A stretch of DNA of 64,000 nt from Alphaproteobacteria bacterium (GCA_015654635.1 JAATGP010000004.1:1-64000); one strand, 5' to 3'. Shown: positions 1 through 9,925, numbered from the stretch's first letter. Notes: generated by a model from the sequence alone, not told the origin. Program-made: numbers and translations.

Positions 1-2
1 AG

Positions 3-407
3 GCCAAAATCCTGATCGCGGGCGCCAATTTCGGCTGCGGCTCGTCCCGTGAGCACGCCCCTTGGGCGCTCTTGGATTTCGGCATTCGCTGCGTCATCGC
101 CCCCAGCTTCGCCGACATTTTTTATAACAACTGCTTCAAGAACGGCATTCTGCCCATCGCCCTGCCCCAGAGCGAAATCGATAAGCTTCTGGATGATGCC
201 AGCCGCGGCGCCAATGCCATCGTCTCGATCGATCTGGAGGCGCTGGAAATTCACGGGCCGGATGGCGGCACCATCAAATTTGAGGTCGATCCCTTCCGCC
301 GCCAATGCCTGCTCAAGGGCTGGGACGATATCGGCCTGACGCTGCAACACGAAAAAGAGATCACGGGCTATGAAGAGGCCCGCAAGCTGCAGGCGCCCTG
401 GCTTTAA
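3..407 (+). CDS. leuD: 3-isopropylmalate dehydratase small subunit (5' end outside window)
   Basis: This is the C-terminal 134 residues of the small subunit of isopropylmalate isomerase, which with LeuC interconverts 2- and 3-isopropylmalate in leucine synthesis. The frame is open from the first bases. It shows the family segment [17 protein letters not shown], the turn over the active-site serine/arginine loop, then [16 protein letters not shown] and FKNGILPI. The gene ends 42 bases before leuB on the same strand, so the two probably form a leucine operon with leuC upstream of the window. Identification is firm; only the N-terminus is missing. Confidence 0.96.
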   Translation, partial: AKILIAGANFGCGSSREHAPWALLDFGIRCVIAPSFADIFYNNCFKNGILPIALPQSEIDKLLDDASRGANAIVSIDLEALEIHGPDGGTIKFEVDPFRRQCLLKGWDDIGLTLQHEKEITGYEEARKLQAPWL

Positions 408-414
408 AGATTGG

Positions 415-437
415 ATGGCCGGGTCGAGCCCGGCCAT
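415..437. repeat. Short intergenic palindrome between leuD and leuB
   Basis: Perfect 9-bp inverted repeat ATGGCCGGG / CCCGGCCAT around a 5-base loop, ending 4 bases before the leuB ribosome-binding site (GAGG at 441-444). From general knowledge, palindromes with this core are widespread between alphaproteobacterial genes. In the mRNA it would form a stable hairpin that could dampen leuB translation or separate leuD from leuB; that role is inference. Confidence 0.7.
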
Positions 438-449
438 GACGAGGATCAC

Positions 450-1556
450 ATGACCTTTCGCCTCCTTCTCCTCCCCGGTGACGGCATCGGGCCGGAAGTG
501 CTGGAAGCCACCAAGCGGGTGCTCGGCTGGTATGGCAAACATCGTGGCTTTGCCTACACCACCGAGGAAGATCTGGTCGGCGGCATTTCCTATGAGACCC
601 AGGGCGAACCCGCCACCGACGCGATGATGGCCAAAGCCTTGGCCGCCGATGCGGTGTTGTTCGGCGCGGTCGGCGGACCCAAATGGGACAAGCTGCCCTT
701 CGCCAAGAAGCCGGAACGCGGCCTCTTGCGGCTGCGCGGCGACCTCAAGCTGTTCGCCAACTTGCGCCCGGCGCTGTGCTTTGATGCGCTCAAAGACGCC
801 TCAACCCTGAAGCCCGAAATCGTGGCGGGGCTCGATCTTCTGATCGTGCGCGAACTGACCGGCGGGGTCTATTTCGGCCAGCCCAAGGAGCTGGTAACGC
901 TGTCGAGCGGCGAGAAACGCGCCATCGACACGCAGATCTATTATGCCCATGAGATCGAACGCATCGCCCGGGTTGCCTTTGAATTGGCGCGGCTGCGCTC
1001 CGGGCGGGTAGCCTCGGTGGAAAAATCCAATGTGATGGTGACCGGTGTGCTCTGGCGTGAGGTCGTCCATGCCGTGCATCAGGCCGAATTCCCCGATATT
1101 CAGCTTACGGATATTTTGGCCGACAATTGCGCCATGCAGTTGGTACGCGCGCCCAAGACTCTCGATGTCATTCTGACCGACAATCTGTTCGGTGACATCT
1201 TGTCGGACGAAGCCGCACAATTGACGGGCTCCATCGGTATGCTGCCGTCGGCTTCACTCGGTGCCAAAGGGGCCGATGGCCGCCAGCCGGCGCTGTATGA
1301 GCCCATCCACGGCTCGGCGCCGGATATCGCGGGCAGGGATATGGCCAACCCGATTGCCACTTTGCTCAGCTTCGGCATGTGCCTGCGCTATTCCTTCGGC
1401 CGCATCGACGATGCCGTCCTGCTCGACAAAGCTGTGGAAGCGGTACTGGCCGAGGGTTATCGCACCGGCGACATCATGCAGCCGGGCATGACCAAGCTCG
1501 GCACCACGGCGATGACCGATGCTATCCTAAAAGCGCTGGACAAACTTGCAGGCTAA
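450..1556 (+). CDS. leuB: 3-isopropylmalate dehydrogenase
   Basis: NAD-dependent oxidative decarboxylation of 3-isopropylmalate to 2-ketoisocaproate, third step of leucine synthesis, cytoplasmic. The 368-residue product begins [20 protein letters not shown], typical of the family. Substrate-binding arginines are in [14 protein letters not shown], the catalytic YFGQPKEL tyrosine region and VEKSNVMVT lysine follow, and the metal-binding [12 protein letters not shown] and [12 protein letters not shown] segments are intact. The ATG at 450 is chosen because GAGG lies 5 bases upstream and the family starts here; a TTG 39 bases earlier would run through the palindrome. Its stop overlaps the stop of the convergent DoxX gene by 4 bases. 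Confidence 0.97.
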   Translation: MTFRLLLLPGDGIGPEVLEATKRVLGWYGKHRGFAYTTEEDLVGGISYETQGEPATDAMMAKALAADAVLFGAVGGPKWDKLPFAKKPERGLLRLRGDLKLFANLRPALCFDALKDASTLKPEIVAGLDLLIVRELTGGVYFGQPKELVTLSSGEKRAIDTQIYYAHEIERIARVAFELARLRSGRVASVEKSNVMVTGVLWREVVHAVHQAEFPDIQLTDILADNCAMQLVRAPKTLDVILTDNLFGDILSDEAAQLTGSIGMLPSASLGAKGADGRQPALYEPIHGSAPDIAGRDMANPIATLLSFGMCLRYSFGRIDDAVLLDKAVEAVLAEGYRTGDIMQPGMTKLGTTAMTDAILKALDKLAG

Positions 1557-1939
1557 TCGTGGCGTGCTAGGCCCCATTTGCCCCCGCCGCTGATGGCGAT
1601 GGCAAGGGCGCCGAAGAGATAGAGCGTCTCGACCTCCAAACCATAGGCGCCGTCGCCCGACACCGCGATGAGTTGCGCAAGACCGCCAAGCGCGATCAGT
1701 GCCACGACTTCGAGGGCGATGAGGGCTGCGCCGGCGCGCGCGAACATGCCCAGAAGGACCAGTACCGGCCCCACAATCTCGCCCAAATAAGCCCCATAAG
1801 CCAGTGCTTCCGGTAATCCGTGTGCGGAGAGAATGGTTTTGAGAGGGTCCAGCCCCGTGAGCAACGTGTGCACACCGTGGAATAGCATCATACCGCCGAC
1901 GCTAAGGCGCAGGAACAGCTTGCTGAGATCGTCTGCCAT
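1553..1939 (-). CDS. DoxX family membrane protein
   Basis: A 128-residue, four-helix integral membrane protein of the DoxX/SURF4-like family. The first helix segment [20 protein letters not shown], the loop [19 protein letters not shown] and the last helix [17 protein letters not shown] are characteristic. The family is linked loosely to redox and sulfur metabolism, but its biochemical role is unsettled. The ATG at 1939 is preferred over an upstream one at 1963 because a G-rich site sits just upstream and the protein then starts [11 protein letters not shown]. Convergent with leuB and monocistronic. Confidence 0.85.
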   Translation of the reverse strand: MADDLSKLFLRLSVGGMMLFHGVHTLLTGLDPLKTILSAHGLPEALAYGAYLGEIVGPVLVLLGMFARAGAALIALEVVALIALGGLAQLIAVSGDGAYGLEVETLYLFGALAIAISGGGKWGLARHD

Positions 1940-1982
1940 GGTACCCCCATACCCGGTTAACAATGGACCCTATCACACCCTC

Positions 1983-2402
1983 TCAGCCGTGAGGAGGCAA
2001 TGGCGAATAAGGGGCGTGTTCTTGCGTGAGAGTTGGTTTACGGGTGGCGGCCCGGTGGATTTGCGGACGCACCGGAGCGTAAGACTTGATTGTATGTTTC
2101 ACCGACTTTCGCGCGGCGCGGAGCTGAGCCTTGTTCACCCGGAAAGGTTGCGACGGCGGCTTATGCGGTATGATTTCTGCGGCAGCCATCGGCGGGACAA
2201 AAAGCACCGCGGATTTGCGCGATGAGGGCATCCCGGAAAGGCCCGGTTCGGGCTGGGGCCCTGCGGACCGGAAAGCATGCTTGAGCCCAATGATAACCAT
2301 CAGCGCTAGAAACAGCAGGCCCAATCCGATCAGGATGCGCAGCTCGACAGGTTCGGCGATGAAATGCTTCATCGCCATACGCCACACTTCTTCCCACCCC
2401 AT
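1983..2402 (-). CDS. Small single-pass membrane protein, unknown function
   Basis: A 139-residue protein with one clear membrane helix near residues 20-38 (LRILIGLGLLFLALMVIIGL) followed by a basic, proline-rich cytoplasmic tail with many R, K and P residues. The start at 2402 has a strong site (GGGGGGAA about 8 bases upstream); the longer frame to 2504 has none. I do not recognise a family. It lies between DoxX and pyrD on the same strand, with room for separate promoters. The run of coding sequence and the RBS support a real gene, but no function can be given. Confidence 0.55.
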   Translation of the reverse strand: MGWEEVWRMAMKHFIAEPVELRILIGLGLLFLALMVIIGLKHAFRSAGPQPEPGLSGMPSSRKSAVLFVPPMAAAEIIPHKPPSQPFRVNKAQLRAARKSVKHTIKSYAPVRPQIHRAATRKPTLTQEHAPYSPLPPHG

Positions 2403-2568
2403 CGCCGTTCCCCCCGGGACGTATCTCAGAGACGCATCCTGCACGAAATGGCGCCGCCAAAAAAGCCCGATTTCTGGAGGCTTTCTCGCACCGGCGCGAT
2501 GCACAGCAACAAGGCAATACGCTGCGTGATTGGGCTTTTATCGGCTCCTATTTGCCGCCAAAAAACGA

Positions 2569-3606
2569 TCAAGCGGCGATGTCGGCTCCCACGGCGTCGC
2601 TAACACTCGCAAAGCCGTCGCGCGTTAAACATCTCAGAAGCTCGCGTTTGATGCGCGGGATAAGCTCGCCACCTTGGTATACGAGTGCCGTGTACAATTG
2701 CACGAGGCTCGCGCCCGCACGGATCTTGCGATAGGCGTCCTCGCCCGAGGCTACGCCGCCGACCCCGACGAGGACAATTTTCGCCCCGACGCGCTTGCGG
2801 ATTTCGCCCAGAATACGTGTGGAAGACTCCAGCAGCGGCTTGCCGGAAAGACCGCCGGTCTCGCTCGCGTGGCGGCTTTTCAGCGTTGCGGGCCGGGCAA
2901 TGGTGGTATTGGTGACGATCATGCCGTCGATCCCGGCACCCAACACTTCGGTGGCTATATCGTCAAGCGCGGCCTCGTCGAGATCGGGGGCGATCTTGAG
3001 GAGAAGCGGAATTTTCAAAAGCCCGCGCGCCTCGATCAGCGTTCCGAGCAGGCGATGCAATTCTTCGCGACTCTGTAAGCCGCGCAGCCCCGGCGTGTTG
3101 GGCGAAGAGATGTTGACCGTGACGTAATCCGCCAGCGCGGCAAGGCGGCCAAAGCCAATGCGGTAATCGGCGATGCGATCGGCACTGTCCTTGTTGGCGC
3201 CGATATTGATGCCGACGATACCGTTGCCGCGGCGCTGCAGCCGGGCTGCGATGACCTCCATCCCGTCATTGTCGAAACCCATGCGATTGATGACAGCCCC
3301 GTCCTCGGGCAGGCGATACATGCGCGGCTTGGGGTTACCGGGCTGCGGCCGCGGGGTGACGGTGCCGCATTCGGCATGGCCAAGTCCCATTTTGAGCATG
3401 GCGCGATAGGCGCGCGCGTTCTTGTCAAAACCAGCCGCGATGCCCAGCGGATTGGGAAAATCGAGCCCCAGAGCCCTCACCCGCAAACGGGGATCATCCT
3501 TCGGAGCGGGCAGCAGAAAGGCGCCAAAACGGCAGGCCAATTCCACCGTTAGCTTGTGGGCGGGCTCAGGCGGCAAAAGTCGTATCGCCGCGACAATCAA
3601 ATCCAT
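2569..3606 (-). CDS. pyrD: Dihydroorotate dehydrogenase, class 2 (quinone-dependent)
   Basis: Oxidises dihydroorotate to orotate in pyrimidine synthesis, passing electrons to membrane quinone through FMN. The 345-residue product has the class 2 N-terminal amphipathic helix region, then FPNPLGIAAGFDKNARAYRA, GTVTPRPQPGNPKPRMYRLP, NRMGFDNDG, the catalytic-serine region VNISSPNTPGLRGLQ, and the FMN phosphate loop VGVGGVASGEDAYRKIRAGA. Length and motifs are normal. It is divergent from the S24 regulator at 3813; the shared upstream region holds an inverted repeat. Confidence 0.97.
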   Translation of the reverse strand: MDLIVAAIRLLPPEPAHKLTVELACRFGAFLLPAPKDDPRLRVRALGLDFPNPLGIAAGFDKNARAYRAMLKMGLGHAECGTVTPRPQPGNPKPRMYRLPEDGAVINRMGFDNDGMEVIAARLQRRGNGIVGINIGANKDSADRIADYRIGFGRLAALADYVTVNISSPNTPGLRGLQSREELHRLLGTLIEARGLLKIPLLLKIAPDLDEAALDDIATEVLGAGIDGMIVTNTTIARPATLKSRHASETGGLSGKPLLESSTRILGEIRKRVGAKIVLVGVGGVASGEDAYRKIRAGASLVQLYTALVYQGGELIPRIKRELLRCLTRDGFASVSDAVGADIAA

Positions 3607-3657
3607 AACACCACCCCTCTAGACGGAAAGCGCCCTAAAGTGGTAATTCCTATTGAA

Positions 3658-3693
3658 ATCCCTGACATAGGAACAATAACCAATATCAGGGAT
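3658..3693. promoter_or_regulatory. Inverted repeat, candidate operator between pyrD and the S24 regulator
   Basis: Perfect 8-bp arms ATCCCTGA (3658-3665) and TCAGGGAT (3686-3693), extendable to 10 of 11 bases each side, 20 bases apart. It lies in the 206-base divergent region, about 120 bases before the regulator start and 52 bases before pyrD. Its setting next to an HTH/S24 repressor gene suggests an autoregulatory operator; this is inference. No T-run follows, so a terminator is unlikely. Confidence 0.5.
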
Positions 3694-3812
3694 CGCCTTC
3701 TTAGTATTATTGAACATGGGCGCTCAGCACGGACTGGAAAGCGCCACATGTCGCCCCTCTTGTGCAAGCTGCGTTTTGGCTCAACCGCAAACGATCCAGT
3801 GGAATTTCCGTG

Positions 3813-4451
3813 ATGCTGACGCACAAACAAATCTGGACAGCCATCGACGCATTGGCCGCGAAGAACAAGCTCTCGGCCTCAGGTCTCGCCAAACAGGCCG
3901 GGCTTGACCCCACAACCTTCAACAAGTCCAAACGCGGCACGCCCAATGGCAAGCTGCGCTGGCCCTCCACCGAGAGCGTATCCAAAATTCTCGCCGCCAC
4001 CGGCGCCTCGCTGGAGGAGTTCGTGGCCTTGGTCAGCAACGATGGCAACTCTGTGGTACCCCGGGTGCGGTTGGTGCCTTTGGTGGGCATGGCGCAAGCC
4101 GGCTCGCGCGGCTTCTTCGACGATGCCGGCTTTCCGGCGGGTTCGGGCTGGGATGTAATCCCCTTTCCGGAACTGGGTGACGAGCATGCTTATGCGCTGG
4201 AAGTGGCAGGCGATTCTATGCAGCCGGTCTATCGCGACGGCGACCGCATCGTCGTCTCCCCCGCTGCTGCGCCGAGACGCGGCGACCGGGTGGTGGTCAA
4301 AACCCTGGCAGGCGAAGTGATGGCCAAGCAACTGGCGCGGCTGACGGCGCAGCGTATCGAGCTGAAATCGCTGAACCCGGCTTACGAAGACCGCTCCTTT
4401 GCCCTGAGCGAGATCATCTTCATCCACCGCATCATCTGGGCCAGCCAGTAG
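3813..4451 (+). CDS. HTH/S24-peptidase family repressor (LexA/CI-like)
   Basis: A 212-residue transcription regulator. Residues about 1-65 form a Cro/CI-type helix-turn-helix (LSASGLAKQAGLDPTTFNKS), followed by a linker and an S24 domain. The catalytic serine is in EVAGDSMQPVYRDGD and the lysine in RGDRVVVKTLAGEV. A potential self-cleavage Ala-Gly is in GMAQAG. Such proteins repress genes until cleaved or bound by a cofactor. The ATG at 3813 starts the HTH domain properly; the longer frame from 3762 adds an unlikely basic stretch. Targets are unknown, but the upstream inverted repeat is an obvious candidate. Similar genes are housekeeping in many alphaproteobacteria, so it need not be of phage origin. 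Confidence 0.88.
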   Translation: MLTHKQIWTAIDALAAKNKLSASGLAKQAGLDPTTFNKSKRGTPNGKLRWPSTESVSKILAATGASLEEFVALVSNDGNSVVPRVRLVPLVGMAQAGSRGFFDDAGFPAGSGWDVIPFPELGDEHAYALEVAGDSMQPVYRDGDRIVVSPAAAPRRGDRVVVKTLAGEVMAKQLARLTAQRIELKSLNPAYEDRSFALSEIIFIHRIIWASQ

Positions 4452-4540
4452 GATTTTGTGATGGGGAGAGATCTCATTTGTGTGGCCATTCACTCTATTA
4501 TACAGAGTAGTCTACGGCACCTATGAAGCCGGGAGAGCCC

Positions 4541-5140
4541 ATGACCAATTTCACCTCGATCTCCGCCCCCCACCTCCTCCGGCTGGCTTTTTGGATCAGC
4601 TATTGGGCCTGGATTGCGATGGAGGTGTGGATCTTCAGCCGCGATCTGAAAAAGGGGTCGGGCGAGAAGAAGGATCGCGGCAGCATCTTCGTGATTTTTG
4701 CCGGTATCGGCGGCGGCATCACCCTCGCCTTCTGGGCGCCGCATCTGTGGCCTTGGGCGCACATTGCGCTGCCCTATGAGCCGCTGTTCTGGACGGCTTT
4801 CGCGATGATGTGGGCCGGGATCGTTTTGCGGCTGTGGGCCGTGTTCACCCTCGGCAAGCATTTCCGCACCTCGGTGCGCATTCTCGATGAGCACCGGCTC
4901 ATCACGCATGGGCCGTATCGCTGGCTGCGCCATCCTTCTTACACTGGCGGGCTTTTGACCATTACCGGCGTGGGATTGGCTTTCGGCAACTGGATTTCAC
5001 TGGCGGCGGCGTTCTGCGGCGCTCTGCTCGGCTATGGCCTGCGTATCCTGGTGGAAGAAGCCGCCCTGCGCGTTGCTTTTGGCGCCAAGTTCGACGCGCA
5101 CGCCAAACGCACTTGGGCGGTGCTGCCGGGAGTGTGGTGA
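4541..5140 (+). CDS. Isoprenylcysteine carboxyl methyltransferase-like membrane protein
   Basis: A 199-residue polytopic membrane protein with about five hydrophobic helices. The C-terminal segment HGPYRWLRHPSYTGGLL is the hallmark of the ICMT/phospholipid methyltransferase superfamily, where it binds S-adenosylmethionine near the membrane surface. The substrate in bacteria is generally unknown; a small lipid or lipid-soluble molecule is likely. The ATG at 4541 has GGGAGAG just upstream and is preferred to the ATG at 4523. It follows the S24 regulator by 89 bases and is convergent with lysyl-tRNA synthetase. Confidence 0.8.
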   Translation: MTNFTSISAPHLLRLAFWISYWAWIAMEVWIFSRDLKKGSGEKKDRGSIFVIFAGIGGGITLAFWAPHLWPWAHIALPYEPLFWTAFAMMWAGIVLRLWAVFTLGKHFRTSVRILDEHRLITHGPYRWLRHPSYTGGLLTITGVGLAFGNWISLAAAFCGALLGYGLRILVEEAALRVAFGAKFDAHAKRTWAVLPGVW

Positions 5141-5146
5141 GGCGCG

Positions 5147-6721
5147 TTACGCCACAAATTCTCCTGCCAACGCGCGGTCGATCAGCTTGGCGGTTTCGTC
5201 GCAACCGAAAAGGACGGCGAAGGAACCAAAGCGCGGGCCTTGGCTTTGACCGAAGAGAACTTCGTAGATCGCTTTAAACCAATCGCGTAAGGGCTCGAAA
5301 TTGTATTTCTTGCCGATCTCGTAAATTTCGAACTGCACTTTCTCGGCGTCGCGTTCGGTGCCGAAGCCGCGCAGCTTGTCGGCGAGATCGGAAAGCGCCG
5401 CACGTTCGGTTTCGGTGGGGCTGCGATATTTCTTGGTCGGCTTTACGAAGTCCTCGTAATAGCGCACCGCGTAACCGACGAGCTTGTCGAGGCCGGGATT
5501 GTTCTCAGGTGAGGCATCCGGCGCATAGCTGCGAATAAAGCCCCACAACACCTCGCGGTTCAGCGCATTGGAGGCGCTGACGAGATTGAGCAGCAACGCA
5601 AACGATACCGGATAAGTTTCGTCCGGGGGCTCTCCGCCATGGAGGTGAAAAACCGGATTTTCCAGCTTCTGCGCCAGTTCCAAATCTTTTTTGCGGTAAT
5701 TGTCGAGGAAGGTGATGTAATCATCGACACAGCGCGGAATGACATCGAAATACATCTTCTTGGCGGCGCGCGGCTTCTGGAACATGAAAAGGCCGAGGCT
5801 TTCTTCCGAGCCATAGGTCAGCCAGTCGTCGACCGACAAGCCATTGCCTTTGGATTTGGAAATCTTCTGGCCCTGATCGTCTAAGAAAAGTTCGTAATTG
5901 AAGCCCTCGGGCGGCTTTCCCCCGATGGCGCGCACGATCTTTGACGAGAGTTCGACCGAGGAGATCAAATCCTTGCCCGCCATTTCGTAATCGACGCCGA
6001 GCGCCAGCCAGCGCATCGCCCAATCGGCCTTCCACTGCAGCTTGACACGGCCGCCGGTGACGAGGGTTTCGACTTTTTGGCCATCCTCTTCGTACACGAT
6101 GGTGCCCTTTTCCGCGTTCCATTCCAGGATGGGCACTTGCAGTACGATTCCGGTTTTGAGCGAAATGGGCAAGAAAGGCGAATAGGTTGCTTTGCGCTCG
6201 GCGCCCAAGGTGGGCAGCACCACGTCGCGCACCTTCTCGTAATTGCGCAGAACCGTCAGCAGGGCCTCATCGAAACGGCCGGATTTGTAGCATTCCGTCG
6301 AGGAGAGAAACTCGTACTCAAAGCCGAAGCGATCCAGAAATGCTTTCAACCGCGCATTGTTGTGCGCACCGAAGCTGTCATGAGTGCCGAAGGGATCGGG
6401 AATGGCAGTGAGCGACTTGCCGAGATAGCCCTGCAGCATCTCCTGGTTCGGCACATTGTCCGGAACTTTCCTGAGGCCATCCATATCGTCGGAAAACGCA
6501 AGCAGCCGCGTCGGCTTGTCACTCATCAGTTGAAAGGCACGGCGCACCCAGGTGGTACGGGCGACTTCGCCAAAAGTGCCGATATGCGGCAAGCCGGAAG
6601 GGCCATAGCCCGTCTCGAAAATAACCTCCGCTGCGGCGGTGTTGCGCGCCAGCAATTTCCTGGCTTCTTCGAAGGGCCAAGCGTGGCCTTTTAGCGCAAC
6701 ATCGGACAGGGGCGTGCTCAT
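5147..6721 (-). CDS. lysK: Lysyl-tRNA synthetase, class I
   Basis: Charges tRNA-Lys using ATP. At 524 residues it is the class I enzyme, typical of archaea and a subset of bacteria including most alphaproteobacteria, rather than the usual class II LysS. The HIGH-type motif reads [11 protein letters not shown] near residue 45 and the KMSKS-type loop is [12 protein letters not shown] near residue 290. The C-terminal anticodon-binding helical domain is present to the end. Monocistronic; divergent from the small gene at 6778 with 56 bases between. Confidence 0.96.
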   Translation of the reverse strand: MSTPLSDVALKGHAWPFEEARKLLARNTAAAEVIFETGYGPSGLPHIGTFGEVARTTWVRRAFQLMSDKPTRLLAFSDDMDGLRKVPDNVPNQEMLQGYLGKSLTAIPDPFGTHDSFGAHNNARLKAFLDRFGFEYEFLSSTECYKSGRFDEALLTVLRNYEKVRDVVLPTLGAERKATYSPFLPISLKTGIVLQVPILEWNAEKGTIVYEEDGQKVETLVTGGRVKLQWKADWAMRWLALGVDYEMAGKDLISSVELSSKIVRAIGGKPPEGFNYELFLDDQGQKISKSKGNGLSVDDWLTYGSEESLGLFMFQKPRAAKKMYFDVIPRCVDDYITFLDNYRKKDLELAQKLENPVFHLHGGEPPDETYPVSFALLLNLVSASNALNREVLWGFIRSYAPDASPENNPGLDKLVGYAVRYYEDFVKPTKKYRSPTETERAALSDLADKLRGFGTERDAEKVQFEIYEIGKKYNFEPLRDWFKAIYEVLFGQSQGPRFGSFAVLFGCDETAKLIDRALAGEFVA

Positions 6722-6777
6722 CAGTGCTGGGAACCTTAAACCGTTTGGAAAGGCGGGGAAGCTAGGCTCGACCCATT

Positions 6778-7188
6778 ATGACGTCAACGTCCTCGCTCGT
6801 GAATTCCCCAATCCCTCTGACAGAGGCGGAAAGCCGCGCCTTCACGCTCTTGGAAACGGCTTTCGGCGATACGCTGTGGGCAAAGCTGCGCGCCTATATC
6901 GACCAGGGCGAGGGTCACTGCGAAGCCCTGCAAGAGGCCACAACCTGCACCCATTGGCAGGAAGCGGTGCGCCGAGCGCTGAAAATTGCCGCGCTGGCCT
7001 CCGATCTCGATTTTCGGGCCGTGGTCCAGGCTGCGCGGGCCCTTTCCGATGCGGTTTACGAGCACCACACCACTCATGCCCGCCGCAACGCGGCGCAGAT
7101 GATGGTGCTGGAGTTTGAACGCAGCGTCCTTCTGCTGCAAAGCCGCTATCCAGGGCTGGTAGCATCGTATGAGGCTTCTGTCGCATAG
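6778..7188 (+). CDS. Small helical protein, unknown function
   Basis: A 136-residue protein, predicted mainly helical from its spacing of A, L and E (for example EAVRRALKIAALASDLDFRAV), with no signal peptide or membrane helix. I recognise no family. Its end overlaps the start of the DinG-type helicase by 20 bases, which suggests translational coupling and a shared transcript. The promoter must lie in the 56 bases divergent from lysyl-tRNA synthetase. A role with the helicase is only inferred from this coupling. Confidence 0.6.
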   Translation: MTSTSSLVNSPIPLTEAESRAFTLLETAFGDTLWAKLRAYIDQGEGHCEALQEATTCTHWQEAVRRALKIAALASDLDFRAVVQAARALSDAVYEHHTTHARRNAAQMMVLEFERSVLLLQSRYPGLVASYEASVA

Positions 7189-9925
7189 TCGCGGCGTGTC
7201 CAACTCTCGAATCATAGAACGCCTGAAGGCTTTGGTGCCGACGGCCCAAGGCGCCACCGTTTTTGACAGCGGGCTGAAGACGCTGACGCGCGCCGCAGCG
7301 GCGGAGCTGTTCCGCAGCGGCGAGGTGCTTGTCGCCCATGCCGGGTTCGTTGCCGGACGGCTGAATACGCCGCTGGAGCGCCCGGTCTATGACGTTTTGG
7401 AGCTGTTTGCCTTTGTGCGGCCCTGCCAGCCCTGTGTGCCGAGCGCGCTTGGCATTGCGCGGGCACTGGGCATTGCGGTTCCAGAAAATCCGGCCGCGGT
7501 GGTGGCCACGCTGCAAGAGGCCGCCCAGCAGCTTTTGCTCGAGATTCCCTTTCTGCCAGAGACCGTGAAATCGGCGATGCGGCCGATGACGCAAACCCTG
7601 GCCAAGGCGGGCTGGCGCTGGGCACCGCTAATCCTCGAGATTGTCGGAACCTCCGACTTGCAAAGCGCACCGCTGGCCGGGTTCGAAGTCTGGCGGACAT
7701 TGCGCGAATGGGAAGACGCGCCTGCCCCACCCAAAGCGTCTTCCCTTGCCGTCTCGCCGGAAGAAGCTCGCGGCAGGCTGCAACAGATTGTCGGGCTTGG
7801 CGGCGAAGAACGTCCTGAACAGCGCAGCTATAGTGATGCGGCCAGTTATGCCTTTGAGCCGCGCGAACGCGCTGGTGCGCCCAAGATCGCGCTGGTGGAA
7901 GCGGGCACCGGCATCGGCAAGACACTGGGCTATCTGGCGCCCGCCAGTTTGTGGGCGGAGAAAAACGGGCCGGGGCTGTGGATCTCGACCTATACCCGCA
8001 ATCTGCAACGCCAGATCGTGCAGGAAATTGCCCGGCTTTATCCCGATCCGGTGGAACGCGATGAAAAAGCGGTGGTGCGCAAGGGGCGCGAGAATTACCT
8101 CTGCCTTTTAAATTTTGAAGAGGCGATGAAGCGGGCCGCTTTCGCGCCGGGACCACGCACCATTGCCCTGGCGCTGATCGCGCGCTGGGTTTCAGCAACG
8201 CCCGACGGCGATATTTCGGGAGCAGGATTTCCTGCCTTTCTCGCCAGCCAGATGGGAATGCGCGAAATCACCGACCGGCGCGGCGAATGTATTTATGGCG
8301 CCTGCCCGCATTACCGCGTTTGTTTCATCGAAAAGATCGTGCGGCGGGCAAAGTTGGCGCCCATCGTGGTGGCCAATCATGCCTTGGTGATTGCCAACGC
8401 GGCGCAAGACTGGCTGGGCCCCGATCAAACCACGGACGCCGGTGAGCGCCATGTGCGCTATGTCTTCGATGAGGGCCATCATCTTTTTGATGCGGCCGAT
8501 TCCGGCTTTGCCGCTGCCGTGTCCGGCACCGAGATGGCCGATTTGCGCCGCTGGATCAGGGGGCCTGAAGGACGGGCTCGCAGCCGCTCGCGGGGTCTCG
8601 AAGATCGCCTCAAAGATCTCGTTGCCGATCATGAAGAGGCCGGAAAGACTCTAGATGAGGTTGTCTCTGCGGCGGGCGTCCTGGCGGGTGAAGGCTGGCA
8701 AAACCGCCTGGTTGCGCCGCACGGGCCGGGGGAAATCTTTCTGGCCGCCATCTATCAGCATGTGCGGGCGCGCAGCGATGACAAGGACGCCTTCTATTCG
8801 CAGGAGACCGAACCCTTTCCGCTGTCGGATGAAGCATCCGATGCGGCGCGTACCCTCGCCATCGGTTTGCGGCGGCTGGCGACGCCGATGCTGCGGCTGG
8901 TCAAAGCGCTGCGCCAACAATTGGACGACAAAGCCGAAACACTGGAGCCCTTTCAGCGCGGGCGTATCGATGCTGCGGCACGGGGGTTGGAATGGCGCGC
9001 ACGGATCATGTTGCCCGCCTGGATCAGCATGCTGGAAGCGCTCAATACCGGCGAGATCAACGACGAATTCGTCGACTGGTTCGAGATCGCGCGCGATGAT
9101 GGGCGTGGCCAAGATGTGGGACTGGAGCGGCGCTGGATCGACCCCACCATCCCTTTGGCCAATGAGGTTTTGGCCCAGGCGCATGGAGCGCTGATTACCT
9201 CTGCGACGCTGCGCGATGCCGGGCTCGGCGACGATGATTGGCAAAGCGCCGAAGTGCGCACCGGCGCACTGCATCTGCCCGAACCGGCGCGGCGCGCCAG
9301 TTTCGGTTCGCCCTTTGCCTATGGCGAGCAGTCCCGCGTCTTCATTGTCAAAGACGTCGAGCGCCGCAATGTCGAGCAGCTCGCCGCTGCCATGCGCGAA
9401 CTGTTTTTGGCGACCGGCGGCGGCGCGCTTGGCCTCTTCACCGCGGTGCGCGCCTTGCGCGAGGTGGAAAAGCGCATTGCTGCGCCGCTCGCCGAGGCCG
9501 GGCTGACGCTTTACGCTCAGCATGTCGACAAGCTCGATACCGGCGCCTTGGTGGACCTTTTCCGCTCGGAAGAAAATTCCTGCCTGCTCGGCACCGATGC
9601 TTTGCGCGATGGTGTCGACGTGCCGGGGCGTTCCTTACGGCTGGTGGTGTTCGACAAAATCCCGTGGCCCAAGCCTACCATCCTGCACAAGGCGCGCCGC
9701 GCCCGTTTCGGCAAGAGCTATGACGACCTTCTGACCCGCCTGCGGCTCAAACAGGCCTTCGGGCGGCTAATCCGGGGCGCGGGCGACAAAGGCTGCTTCG
9801 TGATCCTGGAATCGGCCACGCCCAGCAGGCTTTTGACCGCTTTTCCGCCCGATACCCCAGTGATCCGCTGCGGCTTGGCTGAGGCGATCCGCGAAATCCG
9901 TGGGTTTCTTGGACCCCATGGGTGA
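7169..9925 (+). CDS. ATP-dependent DNA helicase, DinG/XPD-like
   Basis: A 918-residue superfamily 2 helicase. Walker A is in VEAGTGIGKTLGYLAPA near residue 250 and the DEAH box is DEGHHLFDAAD near residue 430. Between them are cysteines (NYLCLLNFEE, GECIYGACPHYRVC) placed as in iron-sulfur XPD/DinG helicases. The helicase C half includes NSCLLGTDALRDGVDVPG and the arginine-finger region KQAFGRLIRGAGDKGCF. The first about 160 residues resemble a worn exonuclease-like module (VLVAHAGFVAGRLNTPL); I see no obvious DEDD active site there. The ATG at 7169 overlaps the previous gene; a GTG at 7196 is an alternative start. DinG enzymes unwind damaged or R-loop-bearing DNA. Confidence 0.9.
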   Translation: MRLLSHSRGVSNSRIIERLKALVPTAQGATVFDSGLKTLTRAAAAELFRSGEVLVAHAGFVAGRLNTPLERPVYDVLELFAFVRPCQPCVPSALGIARALGIAVPENPAAVVATLQEAAQQLLLEIPFLPETVKSAMRPMTQTLAKAGWRWAPLILEIVGTSDLQSAPLAGFEVWRTLREWEDAPAPPKASSLAVSPEEARGRLQQIVGLGGEERPEQRSYSDAASYAFEPRERAGAPKIALVEAGTGIGKTLGYLAPASLWAEKNGPGLWISTYTRNLQRQIVQEIARLYPDPVERDEKAVVRKGRENYLCLLNFEEAMKRAAFAPGPRTIALALIARWVSATPDGDISGAGFPAFLASQMGMREITDRRGECIYGACPHYRVCFIEKIVRRAKLAPIVVANHALVIANAAQDWLGPDQTTDAGERHVRYVFDEGHHLFDAADSGFAAAVSGTEMADLRRWIRGPEGRARSRSRGLEDRLKDLVADHEEAGKTLDEVVSAAGVLAGEGWQNRLVAPHGPGEIFLAAIYQHVRARSDDKDAFYSQETEPFPLSDEASDAARTLAIGLRRLATPMLRLVKALRQQLDDKAETLEPFQRGRIDAAARGLEWRARIMLPAWISMLEALNTGEINDEFVDWFEIARDDGRGQDVGLERRWIDPTIPLANEVLAQAHGALITSATLRDAGLGDDDWQSAEVRTGALHLPEPARRASFGSPFAYGEQSRVFIVKDVERRNVEQLAAAMRELFLATGGGALGLFTAVRALREVEKRIAAPLAEAGLTLYAQHVDKLDTGALVDLFRSEENSCLLGTDALRDGVDVPGRSLRLVVFDKIPWPKPTILHKARRARFGKSYDDLLTRLRLKQAFGRLIRGAGDKGCFVILESATPSRLLTAFPPDTPVIRCGLAEAIREIRGFLGPHG

